The notes: generated from the sequence alone by a model not told the origin. A stretch of 64,000 nucleotides of DNA from Prosapia bicincta (GCA_036971475.1 JBAIZL010000002.1:15132868-15196867); one strand, 5' to 3'. Shown: positions 44,437 to 57,824, counted from the stretch's first letter. Made by a program: numbers and translations.

Positions 44437-47363
44437 CTTCAACTGAAGATGGAAAGGGTAAGAGTGAATATTCCATCGACATACAGTGTCCATTGACATA
44501 CAGGTGTTAAGAGGCTTAGGTACTGTCTGGAATGAGAGTGGATGAACTCTGCTAACGATAAAGATAGCTTTATAGATCTAACTGACGATCTAACAGGATT
44601 GAAGATGGAAGGGGTAAGTGTGAATATTCTGTGTCCATTGACATACAGGGGTTAAGAGGTTTAGGTTCTGTCTGAAATGAGAGCGGATGAGCTCTGCTAA
44701 CGATAAAGATAGCTTTATAGATATTAGAGGCTACTGACGATCTAACAGGATTGAAGATGGAAGGGGTAAGTGTGAATATTCTGTGTCCATTGACATACAG
44801 GTGTTAAGAGGTTTAGGTACTGTCTGAAATGAGAGCGGATGAGCTCTGCTAACGATAAAGATAGCTTTATAGATATTAGAGGCTACTGACGATCTAACAG
44901 GATTGAAGATGGAAGGGGTAAGTGTGAATATTCTGTGTCCATTGACATACAGGGGTTAAGAGGCTTAGGTACTGTCTGAAATGAGAGCGGATGAGCACTG
45001 CTAACGATAAAGATAGCTTTATAGATATTAGAGGCTACTGACGATCTAACAGGATTGAAGATGGAAGGGGTAAGTGTGAATATTCTGTGTCCATTGACAT
45101 ACAGGTGTTAAGAGGCTTAGGTACTGTCTGAAATGAGAGCGGATGAGCTCTGCTAACGATAAAGATAGCTTTATAGATATTAGAGGCTACTGACGATCTA
45201 ACAGGATTGAAGATGGAAGGGGTAAGTGTGAATATTCTGTGTCCATTGACATACAGGTGTTAAGAGGTTTAGGTACTGTCTGAAATGAGAGCGGATGAGC
45301 TCTGCTAACGATAAAGATAGCTTTATAGATATTAGAGGCTACTGACGATCTAACAGGATTGAAGTTGGAAGGGGTAAGTGTGAATATTCTGTGTCCATTG
45401 ACATACAGGGGTTAAGAGGCTTAGGTACTGTCTGAAATGAGAGCGGATGAGCTCTGCTAACGATAAAGATAGCTTTATAGATATTAGAGGCTACTGACGA
45501 TCTAACAGGATTGAAGATGGAAGGGGTAAGTGTGAATATTCTGTGTCCATTGACATACAGGTGTTAAGAGGCTTAGGTACTGTCTGAAATGAGAGCGGAT
45601 GAGCTCTGCTAACGATAAAGATAGCTTTATAGATATTAGAGGCTACTGACGATCTAACAGGATTGAAGATGGAAGGGGTAAGTGTGAATATTCTGTGTCC
45701 ATTGACATACAGGTGTTAAGAGGCTTAGGTACTGTCTGAAATGAGAGCGGATGAGCTCTGCTAACGATAAAGATAGCTTTATAGATATTAGAGGCTACTG
45801 ACGATCTAACAGGATTGAAGATGGAAGGGGTAAGTGTGAATATTCTGTGTCCATTGTCATACAGGTGTTAAGAGGTTTAGGTACTGTCTGAAATGAGAGC
45901 GGATGAGCTCTGCTAACGATAAAGATAGCTTTATAGATATTAGAGGCTACTGACGATCTAACAGGATTGAAGTTGGAAGGGGTAAGTGTGAATATTCTGT
46001 GTCCATTGACATACAGGGGTTAAGAGGCTTAGGTACTGTCTGAAATGAGAGCGGATGAGCTCTGCTAACGATAAAGATAGCTTTATAGATATTAGAGGCT
46101 ACTGACGATCTAACAGGATTGAAGATGGAAGGGGTAAGTGTGAATATTCTGTGTCCATTGACATACAGGTGTTAAGAGGCTTAGGTACTGTCTGAAATGA
46201 GAGCGGATGAGCTCTGCTAACGATAAAGATAGCTTTATAGATATTAGAGGCTACTGACGATCTAACAGGATTGAAGATGGAAGGGGTAAGTGTGAATATT
46301 CTGTGTCCATTGACATACAGGTGTTAAGAGGTTTAGGTACTGTCTGAAATGAGAGCGGATGAGCTCTGCTAACGATAAAGATAGCTTTATAGATATTAGA
46401 GGCTACTGACGATCTAACAGGATTGAAGATGGAAGGGGTAAGTGTGAATATTCTGTGTCCATTGACATACAGGGGTTAAGAGGTTTAGGTACTGTCTGAA
46501 ATGAGAGCGGATGAGCTCTGCTAACGATAAAGATAGCTTTATAGATATTAGAGGCTACTGACGATCTAACAGGATTGAAGATGGAAGGGGTAAGTGTGAA
46601 TATTCTGTGTCCATTGACATACAGAGGTTAAGAGGTTTAGGTACTGTCTGAAATGAGAGCGGATGAGCTCTGCTAACGATAAAGATAGCTTTATAGATAT
46701 TAGAGGCTACTGACGATCTAACAGGATTGAAGATGGAAGGGGTAAGTGTGAATATTCTGTGTCCATTGACATACAGGGGTTAAGAGGTTTAGGTACTGTC
46801 TGAAATGAGAGCGGATGAGCTCTGCTAACGATAAAGATAGCTTTATAGATATTAGAGGCTACTGACGATCTAACAGGATTGAAGATGGAAGGGGTAAGTG
46901 TGAATATTCTGTGTCCATTGACATACAGGGGTTAAGAGGTTTAGGTACTGTCTGAAATGAGAGCGGATGAGCTCTGCTAACGATAAAGATAGCTTTATAG
47001 ATATTAGAGGCTACTGACGATCTAACAGGATTGAAGATGGAAGGGGTAAGTGTGAATATTCTGTGTCCATTGACATACAGGGGTTAAGAGGTTTAGGTAC
47101 TGTCTGAAATGAGAGCGGATGAGCTCTGCTAAAGATAAAGATAGCTTTATAGATATTAGAGGCTACTGACGATCTAACAGGATTGAAGATGGAAGGGGTA
47201 AGTGTGAATATTCTGTGTCCATTGACATACAGGGGTTAAGAGGTTTAGGTACTGTCTGAAATGAGAGTGGATGAGCTCTGCTAACGATAAAGATAGCTTT
47301 ATAGATATTAGAGGCTACTGACGATCTAACAGGATTGAAGATGGAAGGGGTAAGTGTGAATAT
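44437..47363. repeat. Satellite array B: 18 monomers of 152 bp plus edges
   Basis: GGATTGAAG starts lie from 44596 to 47332, a distance of 2736 bp = 18 x 152. One 145-type edge unit lies at the left. Monomers are almost identical (GACATACAGG(T/G)GTTAAGAGG(T/C)TTAGG). The GAAGTTGG variant at 45361 and 45969 shows a 608-bp (4 x 152) repeat. No 145-bp class occurs inside the array. The right edge cuts into module R within a monomer (AATATGAGGTAAATGG). Confidence 0.95.
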
Positions 47364-48813
47364 GAGGTAAATGGAAGTACGTACAAAAGAATTGGATGGG
47401 ATAAAAGTACAAAACGGATAGGGGATGGAATCTTTTAGAGAAGAAAATAAATGTTTAGATGTGGGAGACTACCATGGGTCTAACAAGACTTTAGATTCAT
47501 GTCTGAAGATGGAAGGGTTAGCCTTGACGTACGACATCCTGAGCTTTAAGCACTGCCAAAAAAAAGGAGAAGGTTGCTCTGAGTGTTTTTTTTATTAAAT
47601 AGGGTGAGTAATTATCAATAATATCATGAGTACCCATTAACCTTGTCACCGTTAAAGGTACTTGGAGGTAACACAGAAGCTTTATGTGAGCCGTGCTTCC
47701 TAATCAGCAGCCAATAGAAATGGGAAATTCAGGTCGAAACCATTCTCATTACGTGCTCTACTCTAACGAGTGATGAAGCATTAGGGAAGGATAATATGTC
47801 TTCACACCCTATACTCTATACAAGCATCATTGTACTTGGTATATTCTTAAGGTTATACTAGGACAGTCTGAGTATATTGTTGAAAACAACTTATGTAGTG
47901 ATTTTAACATTTTTTTTCAAATGGTCTAGTAAATAGTGTTTTGTAGAAAATATGACATTAACGCATTGAACGAAAATGGCCCAACCCAGACAACTGTTCC
48001 CGTGTACTTTCTGTTTGTTTTGTCTCCAGAAATAGCCTCAGAGAATTTATAAACTGTTTCCACTTGTGTATCTGTCAATAGCAGCCGGTGTCTTACGTTG
48101 TGTTACTAAACATGTGTCGGCAGGGAATTTAAATGTTGTTTTGTTGGAAACATTGTTTAGCACAAGGGTAAATATTTTTTCGTAAAGTTTACACTTTCAT
48201 TGGTATTCAGCTGAGAAAATACTAGGTGGATTTTGTTGTCCGTGACTTTCGACGAAATGATTATGTTTAAAGCCAGTAAAATGTTAGTACATTGAATATA
48301 GCTATTTGTATATGTAAAGACGATATTTCTTAAAACTATCACTAGAACTATAACAATAAAATATATAATCTACCATGCTGTATATATTTACGATCTTGTA
48401 TTATGTCATATCCGCATCTAACTGTTAGAAAATGAACTTTGTTCTTCAAATATCAATATATCACGAGAAAGGATAAACAATAATGTCTAGAAATAACTGA
48501 GCAATGTTAAAAGTTTGGGTTAAGTCTTCACGAGTCGCACTAGAATTGGATTTCGCAAAATGTCCGTTACGTGTTTCTTTAAGGTTCTAAAAATAAAAAC
48601 AGTTTACTTTAGCGGTCAAAATAGAAGGCCGGTTCACAGAAACCCAGTGGTGTGACTGGTTACGCATAAAATGATTTAAACCAGCAAAATTATCTTATAT
48701 AACTAATGTTATAGATCGATTTATAAATAAAAATATTGGCTTCACTTATTCCCAAATAATCACTACATGGATTGCTTTGCTGCAAAATAATAAACACTTG
48801 AGGTTCTAATTTA

Positions 48814-48817
<4 letters not shown>

Positions 48818-48879
<62 letters not shown>

Positions 48880-48894
48880 TATATATAACTAAAT
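48818..48894. repeat. (AT)n microsatellite
   Basis: TA run orthologous in position to 22270-22346. Confidence 0.95.
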
Positions 48895-50783
48895 ATACAC
48901 AAGAATAACAAAATACATAGATATATCCTTAAGTATAAACTAATGCAACTATATACTTTTAAGGTAAATTACTAATTGAAAGTATTAGATATGTTTACTT
49001 AAATTTATAAAATAGAAACCTACGCTGCAAACTCTTATAAGCATTAAATCCCTGGTTTTTCTTAATATAATAAAGAAATATTAGGACCTACTGGGGGTAG
49101 GTATATACATACACATATAGGCTATATATATATATATATACCAGCCAACTCCTTTCACATTTACTAGTTTAGGGATGCCTTCCGTCTACTAGAACTGTAT
49201 CTCAGAGCACAAAACGTAGTTCTGATATAAATCGAAGGAAAAGGGAGAATGCGGGAATGAAGCTTGCCTCTACCAAAAATACAAAATTAATCACTTACCG
49301 GCATTCACATGATTCCAAGAAGTTCCCAAAGCAATTTCTCCGTCACTACATCTGTTCCGTCAATGTTTGTTTGCCTCGTACATCTTTCCGTCTGAAACAC
49401 GCATAAACATGCCGGTGAGTACGATGTAAGTTTATCGAAAGTCTATTCCTGGAAAAATTACCTCTATTGTTGATAAAATCCTGAAAAGCTTTTACTCCCA
49501 TGAGGCTGCCGACTTTTGTTAAGAATTCACACAACCGTGCGAAGAATCAAGTCATCAAGAGAATTTTTATTTTAATGTGACGAACCCTTTTGTTATAATA
49601 AAGTATATGACACGATTTTACATTCAAAATAAATGTAAGTAAAATAGCAATATCAATATATTAAGTAACGATTTGTAAGGTATTAAGGAATAAATGTGGA
49701 ATTTTCAAAATTCTAAAATGAATACATGTTCTAATGAAGAACCTAACTTGAAATTCACTGCAATGAATAAATACCATGCGTTTCTCTAATAAAATACAAT
49801 TTGTTTTTAGGAATGAATTACCTTTTGTAACACGATCAAAGAAATATACAGCAAAGAACCTTGTAAATACTTTGAGCTTATGAAAAGGTTTCTTTGAGAT
49901 ACTCCCAAAGAATACCAACTTAAAACAAATATAGACGTAAACAGTAATATTGTTTTGATCTGACATAAAGGTCGGTTACAGAAACCCTCAAGGAATACCA
50001 ACTTTGATCAAATAAACAATTGTCATAGATTAGACTATAATCAAATATAAAAATATGTATTTATTTTGACCAATTTCTCTTAGCTCCTAACTGAACTTAA
50101 AATTGAGACTTAGTACGTTCTAACGATCATTTTATTATTGCATATAGTAGATTCCTGCATACACTAAATTTAAGTTCACGCTTTAGTGAAGGACGGTTTT
50201 GTAGAGAGCGACCTTTCCCAGGGTTTGTCAATGTTACCTCGTAAGGGCAAAATATTAAATAGAAATATTAAACACATAAAATTAGAATATTTACTTTGTA
50301 ACAAATAGACGGGTATCTTAAGTAAAAGTTTTAAAAAATTTAAAATGTTTAGTTACGAGTATTTTAAAATTTCTAATGGTTTAGTTCGTGCGCATGCACT
50401 TTTATTCCAGTAGAAATACTTCAAGTTAATTATTAAAGTTTTAAAAACTTATACCACTGTGTTTAAAGAATGGGAATTACAATTTTTTAAATAAGCTAAT
50501 ATTCGAACAATAATAACAATAATCTCTTTTAACCTATGCGAATCTCCTTAACTCTTTCTTTTTTACCTTCTCCCTCATGTACAAAGATTATAGTCTTAAT
50601 AAATCAATAAGTTTTAGGGAAACTGAAAAGTGAAACACCATTCGGATTTAGTGGGTTCAATAAATATCCTGTGTTCTGCCCATTCACAGACGTAATAATA
50701 AGCCATCAATGTACTTCCGTTTGTAGCCAAAGTTGTAGGAAAATCACTTCTGTACAACGAATTCTAAATCTTATACTCGCGGA

Positions 50784-50969
50784 ATGATACAAACCACAAT
50801 TATTACTGGAGGGTCTGTAACCGCAAAACTTGGTTTTGCGGGATCGGGGTACTTAAAAAGAACTTTCCCCCAAAACATAAAAGAGAAAATGTTCTACGAT
50901 AAAACCCCTGCTTTTCAAAAACTTGTTTCGGAAACCGTTCACTACACTAAGTGTTTATTTTGTATATAA
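50784..50969 (+). CDS. Small ORF, second copy, function unknown
   Basis: 61 codons, MIQTTIITGGSVTAKLGF to CLFCI, paralogous to 24842-25024. One extra codon (K) is inserted in frame in the middle. The intact start, stop and frame after divergence are mild evidence of coding; the substitution pattern is close to neutral. Confidence 0.25.
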   Translation: MIQTTIITGGSVTAKLGFAGSGYLKRTFPQNIKEKMFYDKTPAFQKLVSETVHYTKCLFCI

Positions 50970-51810
50970 TTTAGCAATACAATTTTTTTATAAAGTATTT
51001 CATACTTTATAAGGAACGTATGTGGCAGCAAAACTATATAAATGTTGCCAACATTTTAAACAAAAATTAAACCACGTTAAGAACATAATTTAATTAAACT
51101 AAAACCAAGTATAATAATATACTAGGAAATGGAAATGAACGAATCTAAAATGTTGTACTGAATGGAAAGAAATCTTTTGTTTGAACTTCTGATAAAATAA
51201 TCAGCCAGACAGAAAATCTTTACAAGGATTCCTTCAATGAAGAACATGGGTCTACGTTTATATACACTAAGGTTTTTGTTTGTATTTGTAATTATTTTGA
51301 AATTTTCTCTTGAAAATATTGAACTAAATTTAGTTTGATAATTTGTCTATTACGTTTCAAAAAATAATAGCAAACACAAATACAAGCAATAAAATATACT
51401 AGAATATATATCTAATGTACTTTCCACTATACGAATGCCAAATTAACGGGCATTCCAACTGGCGCCATGGGGCAGCAGACGTAATATAAATAAGCCATGA
51501 AGGAGCTTGCCGTAATGCATTATAACCACGTGGATATACGACGGATTACCGTAGCTGATGATGACGTTAGGTTCATAATTCCTATTGTTAATTACCCAGT
51601 GCTATTGGTACGAGTTCCGCGAAGTACGTGCTAGCTAGTCAGGCTTTATTCAATTTTATCGCAGACATGGGGCACGATTATAGTAACGAATGCATCCACA
51701 AAGAGAATGCCAAGCACATGAGAGAGAAGGTGTTTCTTAGACATTTAGTTGTAGGCGCAGTTCCTGTGTGTTTATATTTGAACAATATGTTTGTTTTTCG
51801 TACATAAAAT

Positions 51811-53272
51811 TCATTATTTTAATACTTTTGTATCACTTTTGGATGCTGAAAACGTTAATTGTAAACTTGATTATAATATAAATGTGTTTGTAAAGAATTT
51901 GGTAAAAAACAATTATTTCCTCTTGTAGTAAAAGGGTTAAGTAAACGTCGTGGAGATAGAAGAAGCAAACTAACTGTCAGATGTATGGACTCATTTTTGG
52001 TCCATTACAAAACATATATTTAATAAAATTATTACTATAAGTCAAGTTTAGCTTGTGAGAATATATATAAAGAAATGCTAACTTGTAAACACCATTCTCA
52101 CACAACATGATGATTAAACTGCATTCTACTTTAATAATAATAATTAATAAAATTTGTGTTGTGAGAAAGGTCAGGTGTTTACAGGTGTGTCTACGCCTTC
52201 AGATTTCAAGAAGAATATTACTAAATTTTCGCCAAAAGTAAAAAGCTGTAAGTTTTACAAAATATAAGATATTTAAAAAAGATTTTACTTATTATCTCAA
52301 AAGTATATTTTCTTTACAATCACACTTGAAATATAGATCTGCACAGCTAAAATATTTCCCTAAACTACAATAATTTTAGTTTATTTAATTTAAATTAACC
52401 CCCTGACGGATATTCCTAACAAAAGGTAACCATCTTCAGTGTGATTATTTACTTGAGAATGGGTATATGCAACCGAAATGTACATCAGGTGTTAATTTAC
52501 ATTAAATAAGTTGATTTTGTTTTATTTTTGTTTTTACTTTTTTTTGTTTAGTTATTTATTATTCCGTAGTATCCCAAGAGGAATTATCTATAAGTAATAA
52601 TTGAGCTTGGTTGTGAGATCATGTTATAAATATGTAACTCACAAACTCACAAAACAATATACTTCATTGTCTACTCGTTTTGATTACTCATTTTATCATC
52701 ATCAGTAAGACAACTATGAATATACAACTTCAACTTAGAGTGGTGTTATGAATGATGATGGCATGCGTTATCGAAATGCGTACCACAATAAGATGTATTG
52801 TTTGTGTATAGTTATTTATTCATAGTTAGCGCCTATATTTAATTGAATACATAAGTATTTCGTAATAAACGAATAAATCAATTGCTTCAAATGGGGTAGA
52901 CATCAGAAGAAATCAATTGACAAAAATGTATACAGGTAAAACTTCTAACAATATCTTTCACATTTTAAATATAGAAATAAATAAAAATACGGTAAAGTGA
53001 AATAAAAAGCTCAATACAAGTGAATTATGTCTGAAAATATTAAATGTTTAAATAAATTCCTAAAAGAAGACTAAAGAGGTGATATTTTTGCTAAAACCAC
53101 TCTACTAACTTTCTTACCCCTAGCTATAGTCTATTTGCAAAACATAAATGCTAAACAGGTTTTACCATATTGTAGTAAAAGTGGGTCGCATGTAGAAAAT
53201 GCAAAGCATTTCCTTCTTTCATACCGTTTCAGAATAGTTTGCAAGTAATTTCGGAAACTTTAAAAAAGTGGT
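51811..53272. other. Unassigned spacer with hammerhead-like remnants
   Basis: No gene seen. CCGAAATGTACATCAGGTG near 52484, and at 52690-52790 an inverted pair (ATCATCATCAG / GATGATGGCATGCGTTATCGAAATG), resemble decayed Penelope terminal-repeat ribozymes. They are followed by T-rich tails like the other relics. Confidence 0.35.
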
Positions 53273-53560
53273 TCACAACTTCCTAAAGGAATACATCCAT
53301 ATATCTCTATAATACCCTTCTTGCCATATACATACACCGCAAACTATTCCAGTGCGACGGTTTTGTTTAGATATTATGGAAATACCTCGAAGGGAATTAT
53401 TTTCCACAAGGAGTACGAGCGGTGTTCTGAATCGGCCAAATTTAAAATGTAAAACCATAATCCTGGAACGCTCACCCTGAATACAAAGAAGGGATCTCTG
53501 TACTGATTTAATCTGGTTTTCTTTCATTGACGGACGGAATACAGATATAGTGAAAATCAA
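53273..53560 (-). CDS. 95-codon ORF, unrecognised
   Basis: This minus-strand open frame begins MIFTISVFRPSMKENQIKSV and ends YYRDIWMYSFRKL. It lies in a stretch less AT-rich than its surroundings, present once in the window. I see no domain, signal peptide or clear splice sites, and no paralogue to test conservation. It is possibly an old exon or chance. Confidence 0.15.
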   Translation of the reverse strand: MIFTISVFRPSMKENQIKSVQRSLLCIQGERSRIMVLHFKFGRFRTPLVLLVENNSLRGISIISKQNRRTGIVCGVCIWQEGYYRDIWMYSFRKL

Positions 53561-53940
53561 TGCGCTGTCGCTTCCCGGAAAAATTAATTCCTAAACTGAA
53601 AATATTTTGTACCACTACATGACCTGCGTACAAAGCGCGCCCTCCGTGCGTAATGGGAGCATTTGCTGGCGTTCAGTTAGTCTGGGAAGATCAAAACTGG
53701 AAATAGCTGGAAACGCAAATAGGTAAAGTCAGTGGCTCGGTTTCTTGGGACGGTGGGAGCTCTGTTTTGCAGGCTTGCTATGATATTTTTTTGTTTGTTA
53801 TAGGTAAGAAATAATTTTAGTATTAATACATTTTGTTTTGTTTTGTGTAACCATTTAGGTGTTGACCTCTATAGGAACAATATCTTTCACAGTTTATGTA
53901 GTAGTTGCATTAAATTACCTTAAATCTATTTTGTTTCTTT
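53561..53940. other. Unassigned, locally GC-richer sequence
   Basis: The stretch GCGTACAAAGCGCGCCCTCC to GGTGGGAGCTCTG (about 53625-53765) stands out in composition. No element or gene identified. Confidence 0.3.
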
Positions 53941-53948
53941 TAAAGTGT

Positions 53949-54034
53949 ACACATACATACACACACAGAAAGACAAATGCAATTACACTAACACAAACAC
54001 AGACACACACACACACAGACACACACAGACACAC

Positions 54035-54065
<31 letters not shown>

Positions 54066-54302
54066 AACACACACATACACCCACACACACACACACCAAC
54101 ACACTCACACACAAACAGACACACACACATGCATAGACACACATCCTGTCAATGACCTGTAAAAAAGCAAACCCAGGCGCACAAACACCACACCCAGACA
54201 CAGACAGACACACACACCCGCACACTCACACGCACACGCGCACACAAACACACACACACATACACACAGACATAAAAACATACCCACACATACACAGGCA
54301 CT
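53949..54302. repeat. Compound (CA)n repeat
   Basis: About 350 bp of ACACAC with AGAC, ATAC and CAAAC interruptions. It is split by a short unique piece at 54140-54178. Open frames on both strands over it are artefacts of the dinucleotide. Confidence 0.95.
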
Positions 54303-54650
54303 ACAAGGTTGAATATACATGTTGAGAACACATTGAATAAAGTTATCGATAGAGCAATCTACAGAAGTTAAAAACCGGGAGAGATAGACCATAGGGATAA
54401 TGAAGAAGTTTAGAGTGTAAAGTTCCATGTAAAATGTACTACATTAAAAAGAACTAATCAGATAAATATTTGACCTCTGTACTATACATGTGGGATAATT
54501 ATAGCTTATCGTACTACTAGACTTAAACTTACACTTCAGGAATAACAATAATTGTCCATCCCTAGTATTCCCTTCCAATGAGGTCAGATAAGGCGGCATG
54601 GCATTCCATATGACTAATGAAATGATATGATTCTTCTGTACTGAAAATAT

Positions 54651-54976
54651 GGGACAATGTTAGCATAGTGTGCCACGTGACGCAGACTTACTATTCCTGG
54701 TCGTATAGAAGTGTCTGCCTGATATATACCAACAAAAATAAAGGACAAGAAAGGATCCTAGGCATTAAATAGAACTAGTAACATGCTATATTGATCCCCA
54801 GTACTGATAACAAGGGATAATGTTAGCATAGTGTGCCACGTGACGCTGCCTTACTATTCCTGGTCGTATAGATGTGTCTGCCTGATATATACCAACAAAA
54901 ATAAAGGACAAGAAAGGATCCTAGGCAATAAATAGAACTAGTAACATGCTATATTGATCTCCTGAACTGATAATAT
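54651..54976. repeat. Tandem duplication, 2 x 163 bp, within module S
   Basis: GGGACAATGTTAGCATAGTG at 54651 and GGGATAATGTTAGCATAGTG at 54814 start two nearly identical units. Copy 1 of S has only one unit, near 33652. Confidence 0.92.
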
Positions 54977-56113
54977 GGGATAACATTGCAAATTTCAAAA
55001 GAAAACAGTAAATAAATATGGTGTACTTGAAATAAACCTGTGAAGCACGTGTTTACATTACCTTTTTACAGAATAGTTATGGGCATTTAATACCAGTTTG
55101 ACGAATTGTTAATGTGTCTTAGAGAGACGCTATTTCAACATAGTCATCAATTACATTATATACAGAATAATATGTTACATAAATAATAGTGATACACCCT
55201 AATACGTTACACATCGCTAGGTTCGGAATAGTAGATGAAATGTCGCGTACTATAGATGCTCTAATGACGTCACTAGATAGTCAAACCTAATTATAATATA
55301 AACAGTTGGGAACAGCTGTTGTGCGAATATGCTTCGCGCATTGTCTACCTGTATTCCCTAGCACCACCACTAATAAGATCACCGCTTCCACCAGTCACAA
55401 GTAATTACGTACTTGGTTCATTAGGCAAATTCCGCGTCTTGATTGGCTGAGACACTCCGGCACTTGTCACCTAACAATCATAGGGTGCGATTGTTGTGAG
55501 ACAAACGTAATTTAGTTATACTTTATGTTTAATTTAATCAATCTAACATAAAACAATAACAGAATAAACTAAAAACTAAACTTTATAAAATTGTTTCACC
55601 ATGGTAAGTGAATTCTCGGTTTATATAGATAGAAGACTAAAGTATATAGCAAGATTGAGAGGTTATCTGTTTGAAAGCGTTGTAGATTTGAAAATGTTTG
55701 AATGTTTTGTGATAAAATCCGTGACTTCATGGTTATTAGGCATGAATAATAAAAACTAGAGTCACAGTATGTCCGTAAGGAAAGAAAATGAAGACTACTA
55801 AACAATCATAAGATAATATGAAATATCTAAAATGAATTCACACTTGAATTGAACACTTAACAATCTGAAACTATTTTCCAACATTTTTTAAAGTATACAC
55901 AAATAAATATATATTCGAATCCACTCCTATAAATATCAATGAAGAACTTATATTGTCACACTTTTCTCGATCGACTGCTATAAGTTCAGCTGTTACTAAG
56001 ATAATAAGCTACTAAATTAGGTTTAGACAATGTTAACACGTCATCATCGACTTTTAGGCTGTACGAAACTTGCTGGGTTAGCTAATAATGTATAAATAAA
56101 TATTCACATATAT

Positions 56114-56247
<134 letters not shown>

Positions 56248-56409
56248 TTTGGTTATTAAACAATATATAGCTACTTTTGATATCGACATGTAGTACATTT
56301 ATGCTTACGTAGACTTCTCAAGACCAAAATGGTTGATTTCCCTCCTTATACTCTGAGTGAATATGAGTTGTATTTGTAGAAGTTATTTAATTAATTGCAA
56401 TGTTATAAC

Positions 56410-56625
56410 TCTTTTAAGAATAAAAAAGGTCCGTCTAGTTTGTTAATTATTGTATTATAGATTGTTTTTTTCTAATACGATCTTCTGAAGACGATGATGA
56501 CGATGGCAAAATCATCGAAATGTACATAGGTGTTTCAGCTTAGAAAACTTGTAATATTTATTATGTTTGGTAATTTTTGTTGCATCGGGGTTTTTGCTAA
56601 TATTTTTATTGCATTATTACAGTGT
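56410..56625 (+). mobile_element. Penelope-type terminal-repeat relic with largely intact hammerhead
   Basis: It is homologous to 34903-35092 and to the fold-back arm. The core CTGAAGA (56485-56491) is followed by one extra base (C) and stem II GATGAT/ATCATC (56493-56498/56511-56516). GAA (56517-56519), palindrome ATGTACAT (56520-56527) and A56528 complete the core. Stem I is weak, so activity is doubtful. The end is TTTTTATTGCA as in the relatives. Confidence 0.6.
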
Positions 56626-57583
56626 AAATATATATTTTATGAGTTCATATTTCGTTACATGTTTCAGGTTTAAACATAACTACATCTTCTACACCCAACT
56701 AACATATCACGTTTTACCGCTGCACGTTGGAAAACATGGGGTCAATTCCTTTATAAAGTGAACAGCCCGCGTATGGAGACATCTGCGCTTTCGTGTCGGG
56801 CCAATGAAATAAACAGATTTATTTTTACAGCCAAAGTATTTTGACTGATTTGAAGATAAATAAACCCGACGTTAAAGTAGGCGACGGCCTCGAACTTTCG
56901 TACGCGATATATTTACTTCTTAAAACGTCTGTTTAACGTCAACAAACAAATGGAAATAAGAAAAACCTGCCACCGGCAATTACAGAGTTATTTGGGAGTG
57001 TATATTTAAAACTTCTAGTTAACCACTAGACTCAACGTTAGGTTTCATCAGCTGTTCTAAAAAGCTTACGTTTATGTGTATGGAAAAGCTGATGCTCTAT
57101 AAAGCAACGATGCTAACTTAAACACCCTACATTTATGACATTCCACCCAAACTTCATTCCTTCACTAATGCCATAGACTACAAAGTGGGAAAATGACAGT
57201 GTTATGACACACGCAGGAGTAATCCTGATAGAATGTGCAGACAAACTGAGTGTGTGTAGTTCCCGCAAGACCAACAAAAAAACCAGTTCTTTTAAAAATG
57301 GAATAACTGCAAGTACTTCATAAATGTTAGTACATTCTAACAGCAGCTCGTAAAACGGTATAAGAAAGGTTTCTGCTTACTTTACTTAAATTACGTGTAA
57401 GATTTCTTAATTGCTTTAGTTACAAAAAAAATATTACAATAATGACAGTATATAGGCTTCGTTTTGTACGAAGATATTGACGATATAAGTCTATTATATT
57501 GATGAGAGGCTTGGATATACCTTTATGAATATTCATGTTAATGAGAAGTTTGTACATTTTAAAAATATTAAACACGATAAGCG

Positions 57584-57585
<2 letters not shown>
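56626..57585. other. Unassigned sequence
   Basis: A 64-codon frame at 56567-56761 overlaps the Penelope relic and has no recognisable content. The rest shows no repeat or gene. In copy 1 this interval is replaced by the errantivirus-like element. Confidence 0.4.

Positions 57586-57633
<48 letters not shown>
57586..57633. repeat. (AT)n microsatellite left of third fold-back
   Basis: TA dinucleotides directly abutting the fold-back arm. Confidence 0.95.
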
Positions 57634-57637
<4 letters not shown>

Positions 57638-57824
57638 AACATAAGTCAAAATACAAATACAAGAATTATAATTGAATTTACAATTCAAAGCTTTTCGTTG
57701 GCTAACACTACCAACATCCTATGGTTTTATTCCTGATGATGTTGGTACTGTTAGCCAACGAAAAGCTTTGAATTGTAAATTCAATTATTATTCTTGTATT
57801 TGTATTTTGACTTTTGTTCTTTAT
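57632..57824. mobile_element. Third fold-back element with one complete hammerhead core
   Basis: Arms 57632-57717 and 57739-57824 (paired positions sum to 115456) have a few mismatches around a ~21-bp spacer. (AT)n tracts on both sides (57586-57633, 57850-57891) suggest insertion into an AT microsatellite, as for the 30853-31155 element. Both share AAAGCTTTGAAT beside the ribozyme core. Confidence 0.78.
57729..57774 (+). ncRNA. Hammerhead-like ribozyme, third fold-back right arm
   Basis: CTGATGA (57733-57739) is followed by an extra T (57740). Stem II is GTTGG/CCAAC (57741-57745/57755-57759). GAA lies at 57760-57762, palindrome AAGCTT at 57763-57768, H17 = T57769, and stem I is ATTC/GAAT. 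In the left arm the CTGATGA core is missing (CATAGGA instead), so only this arm has a full motif. Confidence 0.62.

Larger units (their letters stand above)
47364..51810. repeat. Module R, copy 2
   Basis: It is collinear with 20816-25780 and, at its right end, extends further like 32572-33395. A deletion relative to copy 1 removes the sequence equivalent to about 24110-24640. It includes the conserved core (47953-48200) and the TATA/E-box/CRE block (51430-51720). Confidence 0.8.
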
